NCBI RefSeq assembly: GCF_009467795.1
Contig: NZ_WIAX01000002.1
Coordinates: forward strand, 62,001-126,000
Source: Nesterenkonia halophila
GTDB taxonomy: Bacteria > Actinomycetota > Actinomycetes > Actinomycetales > Micrococcaceae
Length of the DNA: 64,000 nucleotides
Direction of reading: 5' to 3'
Position numbers and translations under genes: made by a program. Below are positions 48,400 to 58,914 of the stretch, one piece after another. The notes beneath the pieces were generated by a model that had not been told where the DNA came from, did not search any database, and was given only the letters and a program-made list of their open reading frames with translations. Within the stretch, counting starts at the first letter, position 1. Every line of letters starts with the position of its first letter.

Positions 48400-49956
48400 A
48401 TGGATGCATTCATCGAAGGAGCGCTCGACGTCGTGTGGAGCGACTGGCTCGTCTGGCTCTGCCTGGGAGCCGGACTCTGGTTCACGCTGCGCTCGGGGCT
48501 GATCCAGATCACCGGGCTGCCGAACATGATCCGCAGCATCGTCCGCGGCGGCAGCTCGGCCGACGGCATCTCGCCGTTCCAGGCGTTGACGATGTCGCTG
48601 TCGGGGCGCGTGGGAGCGGGCAACATCGCCGGCGTGGCCGGTGCCATCGCCGTCGGCGGCCCCGGCGCGGTGCTGTGGATGTGGGTCGTGGCGCTGCTGG
48701 GTGCGGCGACCTCGTTCATCGAGTCGACGCTGGCTCAGATCTACAAGGAGCGTGACCCGCGGACCGGCGAGTATCGCGGCGGGCCGGCCTTCTACTTCGA
48801 GCGCGCCTATCGTCACACCTGGGCGCGGATCCCGCTGACGATCTACGCCTGGTGCTTCGCGATGGCCTCGGTCATCGCGCTGGGCATCTTCCTGCCGGGG
48901 ATCCAGACCTCGACGATGGCCACGGCGGTCACCAATGCGGTCCCGGCCATCGACAAGTGGATGGTCGGCGTCGTGCTGGCTCTGGTGCTGGGCACCATCA
49001 TCATCGGCGGCGTGAAGCGCATCGCCGCCTTCACCGCCCGCGTCGTGCCGATCATGGCGGCGTTCTACCTGCTGGTCGCCATCGTGGTGGTGCTGTTCAA
49101 CATCACCGAGATCCCGGACATGGTCCGGCTGATCGTCTCCTCGGCGTTCGGCGTGCACTCGGCCTTCGGCGGCATGCTCGGCGTGGCCATCAGCTACGGC
49201 GTCCAGCGCGGCATCTACTCCAATGAGGCCGGCCAGGGCACCGGCCCGCATGCCGCCGCGGCCACCGAGGTCTCCCACCCGGCCAAGCAGGGGCTGGTGC
49301 AGGCCTTCGCGGTCTACATCGACACGCTGATCGTCTGCTCGGCCACTGCGTTCCTGATCCTGTCGACGGGCATGTACCGCGTCTTCGGCGAGGCGGAGTC
49401 GATGGTGAGCTTCGGCGGCTACGCGGACGGGCTGGGCTTCGAGGCCGAGCCGGGGATGGACGTCGAGTACACGCAGGCCGCACTCGACTCCTCGCTGCAG
49501 GGCGCCGGCGCGATCCTGCTGGCGGTCGCGCTGACCTTCTTCGCCTTCTCGACGGTGGTCTACTACTACTACATGGCGGAGACGAATCTGACCTATGCGA
49601 TCCGCCGGGTGAAGAGCCAGACCTTCCAGCGGGCCGCGCTGGCCGCGCTGCAGGTGATGATCCTGATCGTGGTCTTCTACGGCGCGATGGGCGCCGGAGG
49701 ACAGGCCTGGTCGATCGGCGACATCGGCGTCGGGCTCATGGCCTGGCTGAACATCGTCGGCATCCTGGTCCTGCAGGGGCCGGCATTCAAGGCGCTGCGC
49801 GACTACCGGAAGCAGCTCAAGGCCGGTCGTGACCCGCAGTTCGATCCGCGCGAGGTCGGCATCCGCAATGCGGAGTTCTGGGAGCGGCGGGCCGACGGCG
49901 CCAAGCCGGGAGAGCCCGACGCGGGCGCCGAGCGGGAGCCGACGACGACGCGCTGA
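48400..49956 (+). CDS. Alanine/glycine:cation symporter (AGCS family)
   Basis: 518 aa, ten or more membrane segments. LSGRVGAGNIAGVAGAIAVGGPGAVLWMWVVALLGAATSF is the signature of AGCS (AlsT, DagA), and NEAGQGTGPHAAAATEVSHPAKQG the second. Sodium- or proton-coupled uptake of alanine, glycine or related amino acids. GAGAGAGGGAAG precedes the ATG. The 249-base region upstream holds an AT-rich segment but no confident promoter. A long hairpin and repeat P2 follow the gene. Confidence 0.95.
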   Translation: MDAFIEGALDVVWSDWLVWLCLGAGLWFTLRSGLIQITGLPNMIRSIVRGGSSADGISPFQALTMSLSGRVGAGNIAGVAGAIAVGGPGAVLWMWVVALLGAATSFIESTLAQIYKERDPRTGEYRGGPAFYFERAYRHTWARIPLTIYAWCFAMASVIALGIFLPGIQTSTMATAVTNAVPAIDKWMVGVVLALVLGTIIIGGVKRIAAFTARVVPIMAAFYLLVAIVVVLFNITEIPDMVRLIVSSAFGVHSAFGGMLGVAISYGVQRGIYSNEAGQGTGPHAAAATEVSHPAKQGLVQAFAVYIDTLIVCSATAFLILSTGMYRVFGEAESMVSFGGYADGLGFEAEPGMDVEYTQAALDSSLQGAGAILLAVALTFFAFSTVVYYYYMAETNLTYAIRRVKSQTFQRAALAALQVMILIVVFYGAMGAGGQAWSIGDIGVGLMAWLNIVGILVLQGPAFKALRDYRKQLKAGRDPQFDPREVGIRNAEFWERRADGAKPGEPDAGAEREPTTTR

Positions 49957-49985
49957 GCCTCGGGCCTCCGAGCACTGCCCCTGAG

Positions 49986-50069
49986 CGCTGAGTGGTCACT
50001 TCTGACGGCGTCGCACGGCCCCGCACGGCGTGTCGGCCCCGGATCCCGGGCAGAAGTGACCACTCAGCG
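49986..50069. repeat. Palindromic repeat P2, copy 1
   Basis: Perfect 19-base arms, left 49986-50004 containing GAGTGGTCACTTCTG and right 50051-50069 containing CAGAAGTGACCACTC. Inside, GGCGTGTC and CCCCGG also recur in the other two copies. Sits 30 bases after the AGCS gene. Confidence 0.9.
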
Positions 50070-50073
50070 GCGA

Positions 50074-50134
50074 GGCGCACGAAGGGCCCGGGAGGCGATC
50101 CCGCAGGATCCGCCTCCCGGGCCCTTCGTGCGCC
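50074..50134 (+). terminator. Very long perfect hairpin after the AGCS gene
   Basis: Two 24-base arms with no mismatch (50074-50097 and 50111-50134), centre of 13 bases. The upper stem has GGGCCCGGGAGGCG against CGCCTCCCGGGCCC. It follows P2 copy 1 and is most simply a strong transcription terminator. Confidence 0.7.
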
Positions 50135-50147
50135 CCGGAGCGACTGC

Positions 50148-50408
50148 TCAGCCTCTGCCGCGTGCGGCCGCCGAGGCCTCGTTGCTCGCGCGCCGACGCC
50201 GGTGCAGGTGGGCGATCGGGAGGCCGCCGGCGGCCCCCAGCAGGACGACGCCGAGCAGGCGCGGCACAGTGAACGAGCCTTCTTCGGCTCAGGAGGCCGG
50301 CTCCTGGGCGTCGAGGTGGATGCCGTGGACCGTCGCGAGCACATAGGCGGTGCCGCAGAGCACGGCGAGCACGGGGGCGTAGACGGCGGTCAGGCGGCCC
50401 AGGCTCAT
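50148..50408 (-). pseudogene. Small two-segment membrane protein interrupted by an in-frame TGA
   Basis: ATG at 50408 with GAGGAGGGG 5 nt upstream opens a frame of 39 residues: MSLGRLTAVYAPVLAVLCGT then a membrane segment and HGIHLDAQEPAS, ending in TGA (50289-50291). The same frame continues immediately: AEEGSFTVPRLLGVVLLGAA with a second segment and a basic end (HLHRRRRASNEA), to TGA at 50148. Together 86 residues, two membrane helices, a plausible hairpin protein broken by one stop. Alternatively the second part starts at GTG 50267 and there are two genes. Not recognised as a family. Confidence 0.5.
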
Positions 50409-50424
50409 CGATCCCCTCCTCAGT

Positions 50425-50496
50425 GCTGAGTGGTCATCTCTGACGGTATCCTACGGCGTGTCGTCCCCGGAATCTGGGCAGAAGTGACCACTCAGC
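50425..50496. repeat. Palindromic repeat P2, copy 2
   Basis: Left end GCTGAGTGGTCATCTCTG (50425-50442), right end CAGAAGTGACCACTCAGC (50479-50496), inside ACGGCGTGTC and CCCCGG. It lies 19 bases past the stop of the GH127 gene (minus strand) and 16 bases before the small membrane gene. Confidence 0.9.
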
Positions 50497-50514
50497 GTGA
50501 GGAAGCGGTTCGGC

Positions 50515-52485
50515 TCAGGCCTCGGGGATCCAGACCCGCATCGTCGACGGACCCCGGTCGGCCCAGGCGTGGTATGGGACGAGGGCGACGTCGGCGACCT
50601 TCCCTGCCTCCCGGGCCGTGCCGTCGTCCGACGTCGACCGGTACGGCCACGAGCTCTCCGGCAGAGCACGGGTGCGCACCTGCACCCAGGTCCGCCCGTC
50701 GCGACGTGCCAGCGGGTGCGCCGTCACCAGCTCGGCGGCGGCGACGTCCTCCGCCAGCCCGGCGGCGGCCAGGTCCGGGGACTCCAGCGCCAGCACCAGC
50801 GGGCCCTGTTCGACGGCGACCTGGCCGCGGACGGCGTCGACGCGCGGATCCGCCCGGGTCAGCCGCGGCTCGACGGGCAGCTGCAGCGTCAGCGACTCCT
50901 CGGCGTGCAGCACCACCGGTCCGGTCATCTGCCCTGAGGGCACGGCGCGCGCCTCGCCCTCGGGCCCGATGAGCTGCGCCCCGGCGGCCCAGGACGGCAC
51001 CCGCAGCCGCACCGCCGCGCCGTCGGACGGCGCCTCGAGCGCGGTGACCGTCACCCGGCCGTCGTCGGGATAGACGGTGCGCAGCTGCAGCGCCGCCTCG
51101 GCGCCGTCGTCGAGCCGGGTGCGCACTGTCGCCGGCATGAAGTGGTGCAGGTGCAGCTCCTTCCCGTCCTCTCCGCCGACGCCGCCGAGCAGCGTCCCGA
51201 GCGAGGCGATCGTGCGGATGAGGTTCGTCGGGCAGCAGGAGACGGCGAACCACGGTGCCCGCACGCTGGAGGCCGCCCGCGGGCTGACCTCGTCGGGCGC
51301 CGGCGCGCGGCCCACGGTCCGCTGGTGCAGCGGGTTGGTGTAGAAGAAGCTGGCCCCGTCCTCGCCGACGGCGGCGGCGACCACGTTGTACAACGTGCGC
51401 TCGACGACGTCGGCATGCTGCGCGGCGGCGTCGTGGAGGAGCAGCCGCTGGTTCGTCTGCACTGAGGCGATGCCGGCGCAGGACTCGGCATAGGCGCGGT
51501 CCGGCGGCAGCATGAAGTCCCCGCCGAAGGCCTCGCCGTCGTGCCGGGCGCCCATGGCCCCGGTCAGATAGGTCCGCCGGGCGAGCGTGGTCTGCATCTG
51601 CCGGTCGACGGCGGCGACGAGCTCGGCGTCGCCGGTGTCGACGCCGACGTCGACGGCGCCGGCGGCCAGGTACAGCGCGCGCACCGCGTGGCCGCGCAGC
51701 ACTTCGGCCTCGCGGACCGGGACGTCGTCCTGGAAGTACTCCGGGCCGAAGCCGATCTCGCCGAGGTGTCCGCGGCCGCGACGCTCGACGAAGAGGCGGG
51801 CCTGCTCCAGGTATCGGGGATCGCCCGTCGCTCGGGAGAGCTCGGCCAGCGCGGTCTCGATCTCCGGGTGCCCGCCGAGCCGGGTGTCGTCCGGGTCGCC
51901 GAACTCCGCGCAGACGTGGTGGGCGACGGCGAGGGCGACGCGGACCAGCTGGTCCTCGCCGTGGGTGCGCAGCCGGGCGACGCCGGCCTGGATCAGGTGT
52001 CCGAAGCAGTAGAGCTCATGGCCCCATTCGAGGTTCGAGTACCGCGGCGGCTGGCCCGCGCGGCCGAAGGCGGTGTGCAGATATCCGTCGTCCTCCTGGG
52101 CGGCGGCGACCCGCTTGGCAAGTCGGCGCAGGCGGGCGTCGAGCGCGGCGTCGCCGGTGCGGCCGACCTCCCAGGCCATCCCCTCGAGCAGCTTGTAGAC
52201 CTCGGAGTCGGCGAACTCCGTGCCGCGCCGACCCTCGGGCAGGCTCCCCGTCGCGGCCAGCTCGAAGTTCGGCGCCCAGCCCATCTCCTCGACCCAGTGC
52301 TCGGCGTGGGGGATCGTCGTCGAGCGGTTCAGCTCCTGGCGGGATCCCCAGAACCCGCCCTCCAGCCGGACCTCGTCCACGCCCAGCGGGCGCAGCGCGC
52401 CGGTGCGCGGGACGGCCGGGGCCACGGGCGACGTCGGACGGGTGCTGGCGGAGGCCTCGGGGCGGGCGGGCCGCTCGGCGGACAT
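50515..52485 (-). CDS. Glycoside hydrolase family 127 beta-L-arabinofuranosidase-like
   Basis: 656 aa, typical of GH127. LRPLGVDEVRLEGGFWGSRQ at the N-terminus, DDGYLHTAF, AYAESCAGIASVQTNQRLLL, and FAVSCCPTNLIRTIASLG. The Glu and Cys of AESC and the Cys pair of SCCP correspond to the zinc-bound Glu-Cys3 centre of HypBA1, where one Cys is the nucleophile. Removes beta-L-arabinofuranose from plant glycans. No signal peptide, so it acts in the cytoplasm on imported oligosaccharides, but no sugar transporter adjoins. Start at MSAER chosen over a longer frame that passes through repeat P2. Isolated single gene between P2 copies 2 and 3. Confidence 0.88.
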   Translation of the reverse strand: MSAERPARPEASASTRPTSPVAPAVPRTGALRPLGVDEVRLEGGFWGSRQELNRSTTIPHAEHWVEEMGWAPNFELAATGSLPEGRRGTEFADSEVYKLLEGMAWEVGRTGDAALDARLRRLAKRVAAAQEDDGYLHTAFGRAGQPPRYSNLEWGHELYCFGHLIQAGVARLRTHGEDQLVRVALAVAHHVCAEFGDPDDTRLGGHPEIETALAELSRATGDPRYLEQARLFVERRGRGHLGEIGFGPEYFQDDVPVREAEVLRGHAVRALYLAAGAVDVGVDTGDAELVAAVDRQMQTTLARRTYLTGAMGARHDGEAFGGDFMLPPDRAYAESCAGIASVQTNQRLLLHDAAAQHADVVERTLYNVVAAAVGEDGASFFYTNPLHQRTVGRAPAPDEVSPRAASSVRAPWFAVSCCPTNLIRTIASLGTLLGGVGGEDGKELHLHHFMPATVRTRLDDGAEAALQLRTVYPDDGRVTVTALEAPSDGAAVRLRVPSWAAGAQLIGPEGEARAVPSGQMTGPVVLHAEESLTLQLPVEPRLTRADPRVDAVRGQVAVEQGPLVLALESPDLAAAGLAEDVAAAELVTAHPLARRDGRTWVQVRTRALPESSWPYRSTSDDGTAREAGKVADVALVPYHAWADRGPSTMRVWIPEA

Positions 52486-52570
52486 GCAACGGGCTCCTTC
52501 ATCGATGTAATCCGTGAGGGGGATCATTCTATGGCAGGAGCGTCGGACTCTGCGCGCCCCGCCCGGCACT

Positions 52571-52646
52571 GAGTGGTCACGTATGACGGGACCTTGCGGC
52601 ATCAGACGGCGTGTCACCCCCGAGAAGCCGTCAGAATTGACCACTC
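52571..52646. repeat. Palindromic repeat P2, copy 3
   Basis: Left arm GAGTGGTCAC (from 52571), right arm TTGACCACTC (to 52646), internal TGACGG, ACGGCGTGTC and CCCCCG conserved. Arms are less perfect than in copies 1 and 2. With the groEL terminator it fills the 330-base gap between GH127 and groEL, in which no gene is seen. Confidence 0.85.
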
Positions 52647-52743
52647 GATGGGGGGCGGATCAGAGGGACGCGCCCTGCGGAGGGGCGCGCGAGGCCGAGG
52701 GCGGGCGGTGTCGGGCGGCCCCTTCTCGCGCGCGAGAACGGAA

Positions 52744-52773
52744 GGGGCCCGGGAGCAGCAGCTCCCGGGCCCC
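52744..52773 (-). terminator. groEL terminator
   Basis: Perfect 13-base arms GGGGCCCGGGAGC (52744-52756) and GCTCCCGGGCCCC (52761-52773), 4-base loop, 43 bases past the groEL stop. Confidence 0.75.
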
Positions 52774-52815
52774 GTTCTGTGCCGGTCAGTCGGCAGGAGG
52801 TCGATCAGACGAGGA

Positions 52816-54438
<1,623 letters not shown>

Positions 54439-54488
54439 TCAGAACAGAGTCGATGTTCGGGTGTCGAGAGAGCTCGGGGAGCCCGCGA

Positions 54489-54785
54489 TCACTTCTCGAC
54501 GACGGCCAGGACGTCGCGCGAGTTCAGCACGAGGAACTCGTCGCCGCCGGTCTTGACCTCGGTGCCGCCGAACTTCGAGTAGATGACGACGTCGCCCTCG
54601 TTGACGTCGACGGGCACACGGTTGCCCTTGTCGTCGACGCGGCCCGGGCCGACGGCCACGACCTGGCCCTCCTGGGGCTTCTCCTGGGCGGTGTCCGGGA
54701 TCACCAGGCCGGAAGCGGTGGTCTGCTCAGCTTCCAGGGGGCGGACAACAATGCGATCCTCGAGGGGCTTGATGGAGACTGACAC
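54489..54785 (-). CDS. groS: 10-kDa co-chaperonin
   Basis: 98 aa. [37 protein letters not shown] is the mobile-loop region that contacts Gro[16 protein letters not shown] at the C-terminal half is standard. GTG start with AAAGGAGAG upstream. The lid of the GroEL cage. Regulated by the CIRCE site at 55011. Confidence 0.97.
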   Translation of the reverse strand: MSVSIKPLEDRIVVRPLEAEQTTASGLVIPDTAQEKPQEGQVVAVGPGRVDDKGNRVPVDVNEGDVVIYSKFGGTEVKTGGDEFLVLNSRDVLAVVEK

Positions 54786-54996
54786 GTCAGTACTCTCCTT
54801 TGCGTGAAGTCGATCTCGGTTGCGGTCGGGCCCTGCCCTTCCAGGTGACGCCGGGAAGTGACGGGCTCGGAGATGTGTTGCGCGCCTTGGGAGTGACCAA
54901 CCGTCGTCGCGGTGCCGGATGGCGCCCCGTCAGGCTCGTCGCCCCGGGTGACGGCCCGGCGCGACGGGCACCCCGCGGTGGTGGGTGCCACGATAG

Positions 54997-55037
54997 ACTT
55001 TAGGACGGCTTTAGCACTCGGTCAAGCAGAGTGCTAA
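54997..55037 (-). promoter_or_regulatory. groESL promoter overlapped by a CIRCE operator
   Basis: TTAGCACTC (55011-55019), 9 bases, GAGTGCTAA (55029-55037): an exact CIRCE site for the HrcA repressor. On the minus strand TTGACC (complement of 55020-55025) and TAAAGT (complement of 54997-55002) with a 17-base spacer form a promoter whose -35 lies in the CIRCE spacer. Repression by occlusion and release on heat shock is expected. The remaining gap 54786-54996 is a long untranslated leader with no other feature seen. Confidence 0.9.
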
Positions 55038-55197
55038 AGCCGGCGACGGCGGGCGGAGGCCGCTTCTCGCGCCGGTCCGCGCCGGGGCGTCCGGCTCGGC
55101 GCGGGCGGCCGGCCGCCACCGACCGGCACAGTGTGCGGCGGGCGTCCCCGCGGCAGTAGAATCGGGATCGGCCCGGATCCCGCCAGACTCCCTCTGA

Positions 55198-56724
<1,527 letters not shown>

Positions 56725-56796
56725 GTCCGCCGGAGGCGCGCCCGCGGCGGTCGCGGCCGCCGACTAGGCAGGCCCGCGCAGGACGAGAGGAGGGTC

Positions 56797-57552
56797 GTGT
56801 TGGCCGCATCCCAGCCGACGCCGGCGCCGGCGTCGTACGTGGACGCGCCCGCTATGCGGGTGGGCGCGCACTGCCGCACCGCCTGGCGCCAGGCGCGCGA
56901 GGCGCTGGTCGACATCGCCGGCCTCGAGTTCCTCGCCGAGCTGGCCGACGGCACCCTGCCGACGGCGACCTTCGTGCACTACATCCAGCAGGACGCGGCG
57001 TATCTGGCCGGCTACGGCCGGGCGATGACGCTGCTGGCCGCCGGCGCCCGGGACCGCCACCAGATGCGCTTCTGGGCGCGGGCGACCTCGGAGACCATCG
57101 CCGAGGAGCAGGCGATGCAGGCCCAGCTGATGGAGTCGCGGCAGTTCGCCTCGATCGCCGCGGAGCTGGCCGGCGACGACGGCGAGGTCGTGCCCTCGCC
57201 GACGACGCTGGGCTACACCTCCTGGCTGGTGGCCACCGCCGCCGTCGACGAGCACGAGGTGGCCGTCGCCGCGGTGCTGCCCTGCTTCTGGGTCTACGCC
57301 GAGGTCGGTCGGCACCTGGTGGAGACGATCGGCGAGGGCATGGCCGAGCATCCCTACCGGCGCTGGGTGGAGACCTACTCCGACCCGGAGTACGACGCCG
57401 CCGTCGAAGAGGCCTGCGGCATCTTCGAGGCCCTCTATGAGGAGGCCGACGAGCCGCTGCGGGCGCGGATGCTCGCGGCCTTCCGCCGCGGATGCGTCTA
57501 TGAGCACCACTTCTGGGACGCCGCCCGTCGGCGGGAGGACTGGAGCCGCTGA
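56797..57552 (+). CDS. tenA: TenA-family thiaminase/aminopyrimidine salvage enzyme
   Basis: 251 aa, GTG (or the next TTG) start with AGAGGAGG upstream. FVHYIQQDAAYLAGYGRAM, AVLPCFWVYAEVG with the likely nucleophile Cys, and C-terminal YEHHFWDAA with the catalytic Glu are TenA-family signatures. TenA hydrolyses aminopyrimidine degradation products of thiamine back to HMP. The full set of catalytic residues argues it is active. It is wedged between guaB and guaB3, where it is not usual; purine and thiamine pyrimidine synthesis share AIR, which may explain the link (inference). Confidence 0.88.
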   Translation: MLAASQPTPAPASYVDAPAMRVGAHCRTAWRQAREALVDIAGLEFLAELADGTLPTATFVHYIQQDAAYLAGYGRAMTLLAAGARDRHQMRFWARATSETIAEEQAMQAQLMESRQFASIAAELAGDDGEVVPSPTTLGYTSWLVATAAVDEHEVAVAAVLPCFWVYAEVGRHLVETIGEGMAEHPYRRWVETYSDPEYDAAVEEACGIFEALYEEADEPLRARMLAAFRRGCVYEHHFWDAARRREDWSR

Positions 57553-57642
57553 GGCGACGCGCGCCGTCGCCGGCGGGCCCGGCACGGGCCCGCGACGAGA
57601 CCACGATGCCGCCCGTCCGGGTCGGCGAGGAGGAACAGAGAC

Positions 57643-58788
57643 GTGACCAACGAGATCCCGATCGGCCTGGCGAAGTCGGGCGTCCGCGGCTGGGCGCTGG
57701 ACGACGTCGCCGTGGTGCCCAACCGCCGCACGCGCAGCCCCCAGGAGGTGAGCCTCGACTGGCAGATCGACGCCTATGACTTCGACATGCCGGTCATCGG
57801 AGCGCCGATGGACTCGGTGATGTCGCCGGCGACCGCCATCGCGCTGGGGCGGCTCGGCGGCCTGGGCGTGCTGAACCTCGAAGGGTTGTGGACCCGCTAC
57901 GAGGACCCGGAGCCGGTGCTGGCCGAGATCGCCGAGCTGGAGGCCCAGGAGGTCTCGCCGGCGAACACCGAGCGGCTGCAGCGGCTGTACTCCGAGCCGA
58001 TCAAGGCCGAGCTGATCACCGCCCGGCTGGCGGAGATCCGCGAGGCCGGCGTGGTGGTCTCCGGCTCGCTGACCCCGCAGCGGACCCAGGAGTTCTACCA
58101 GACGGTCGTCGAGGCCGGCGTGGACATGTTCGTCATCCGCGGCACCACGGTCTCGGCCGAGCACGTCTCGCAGAACGGCGACCCGCTGAACCTCAAGGAG
58201 TTCATCTACGAGCTCGACGTGCCGGTGATCGTCGGCGGCGCCGCCGGCTACACTCCGGCGCTGCACCTGATGCGCACCGGCGCGGCCGGCGTGCTGGTCG
58301 GCTTCGGCGGGGGATCGTCGACGACGACCCGGCGCGCGATGGGCATCCGCGTGCCGATGGCCACTGCCATCAGCGACATCGCCGCCGCCCGCCGCGACTA
58401 CCTCGACGAGTCCGGCGGCCGCTATGTCCACGTCATCGCCGACGGCGGACTGGGCACCTCAGGTGACATCGTCAAGGCCCTGGGCATGGGCGCCGACGCG
58501 GTCATGCTCGGCACCACCCTGGCCCGGGCGGAGGAGGCCCCCGGCCGCGGCTGGCACTGGGGCCCGGAGGCGGTGCACCCGGACTTCCCGCGCGGGCACC
58601 GCACCCACGTGGGCACCGTCGGTCCGCTGGAGGAGGTCCTCTGGGGCCCGAGCCACCACACCGACGGTTCGTCGAACCTGATGGGCGGGCTGCGCCGGGC
58701 GATGGCCGCCACCGGCTACTCGGACCTGAAGTCCTTCCAGCGCGTCGACGCGATCGTCTCCCCGCCGAGCCAGCAGCAGAGCCGCTGA
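57643..58788 (+). CDS. guaB3: GuaB3-family IMP dehydrogenase-related protein
   Basis: 381 aa, GTG start with GAGGAGGAAC upstream. IMPDH/GMPR barrel: DDVAVVPNRRTRSPQEV, FDMPVIGAPMDSVMSPATAIALGRLGGLGVLN, VIADGGLGTSGDIVKALGMGADAVMLGTTLARA. It has no CBS domains, and the loop that in GuaB reads SICTT is GGGSSTTTRRA, with no Cys. This is the actinobacterial GuaB3, conserved next to guaB in many genomes. Later work on GuaB3 suggests GMP reductase-like action; the lost Cys argues against IMP oxidation here. Confidence 0.93.
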   Translation: MTNEIPIGLAKSGVRGWALDDVAVVPNRRTRSPQEVSLDWQIDAYDFDMPVIGAPMDSVMSPATAIALGRLGGLGVLNLEGLWTRYEDPEPVLAEIAELEAQEVSPANTERLQRLYSEPIKAELITARLAEIREAGVVVSGSLTPQRTQEFYQTVVEAGVDMFVIRGTTVSAEHVSQNGDPLNLKEFIYELDVPVIVGGAAGYTPALHLMRTGAAGVLVGFGGGSSTTTRRAMGIRVPMATAISDIAAARRDYLDESGGRYVHVIADGGLGTSGDIVKALGMGADAVMLGTTLARAEEAPGRGWHWGPEAVHPDFPRGHRTHVGTVGPLEEVLWGPSHHTDGSSNLMGGLRRAMAATGYSDLKSFQRVDAIVSPPSQQQSR

Positions 58789-58807
58789 GCCGGCCCCCGG
58801 CCTGAGA

Positions 58808-58857
58808 AGAGCCCGTCGGCTCCTCCGCAGCTGCGTGCGGGGGAGCCGACGGGCTCT
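58808..58857. terminator. Hairpin between guaB3 and the nuclease gene
   Basis: Perfect 16-base arms AGAGCCCGTCGGCTCC (58808-58823) and GGAGCCGACGGGCTCT (58842-58857) with an 18-base loop. The two flanking genes converge, so it can serve both. Confidence 0.75.
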
Positions 58858-58914
58858 CTCATGAGACCGGGACGGTCGGCGGGCGGAGAGGCCCGTCAGC
58901 GACGGGCCTCGGGG

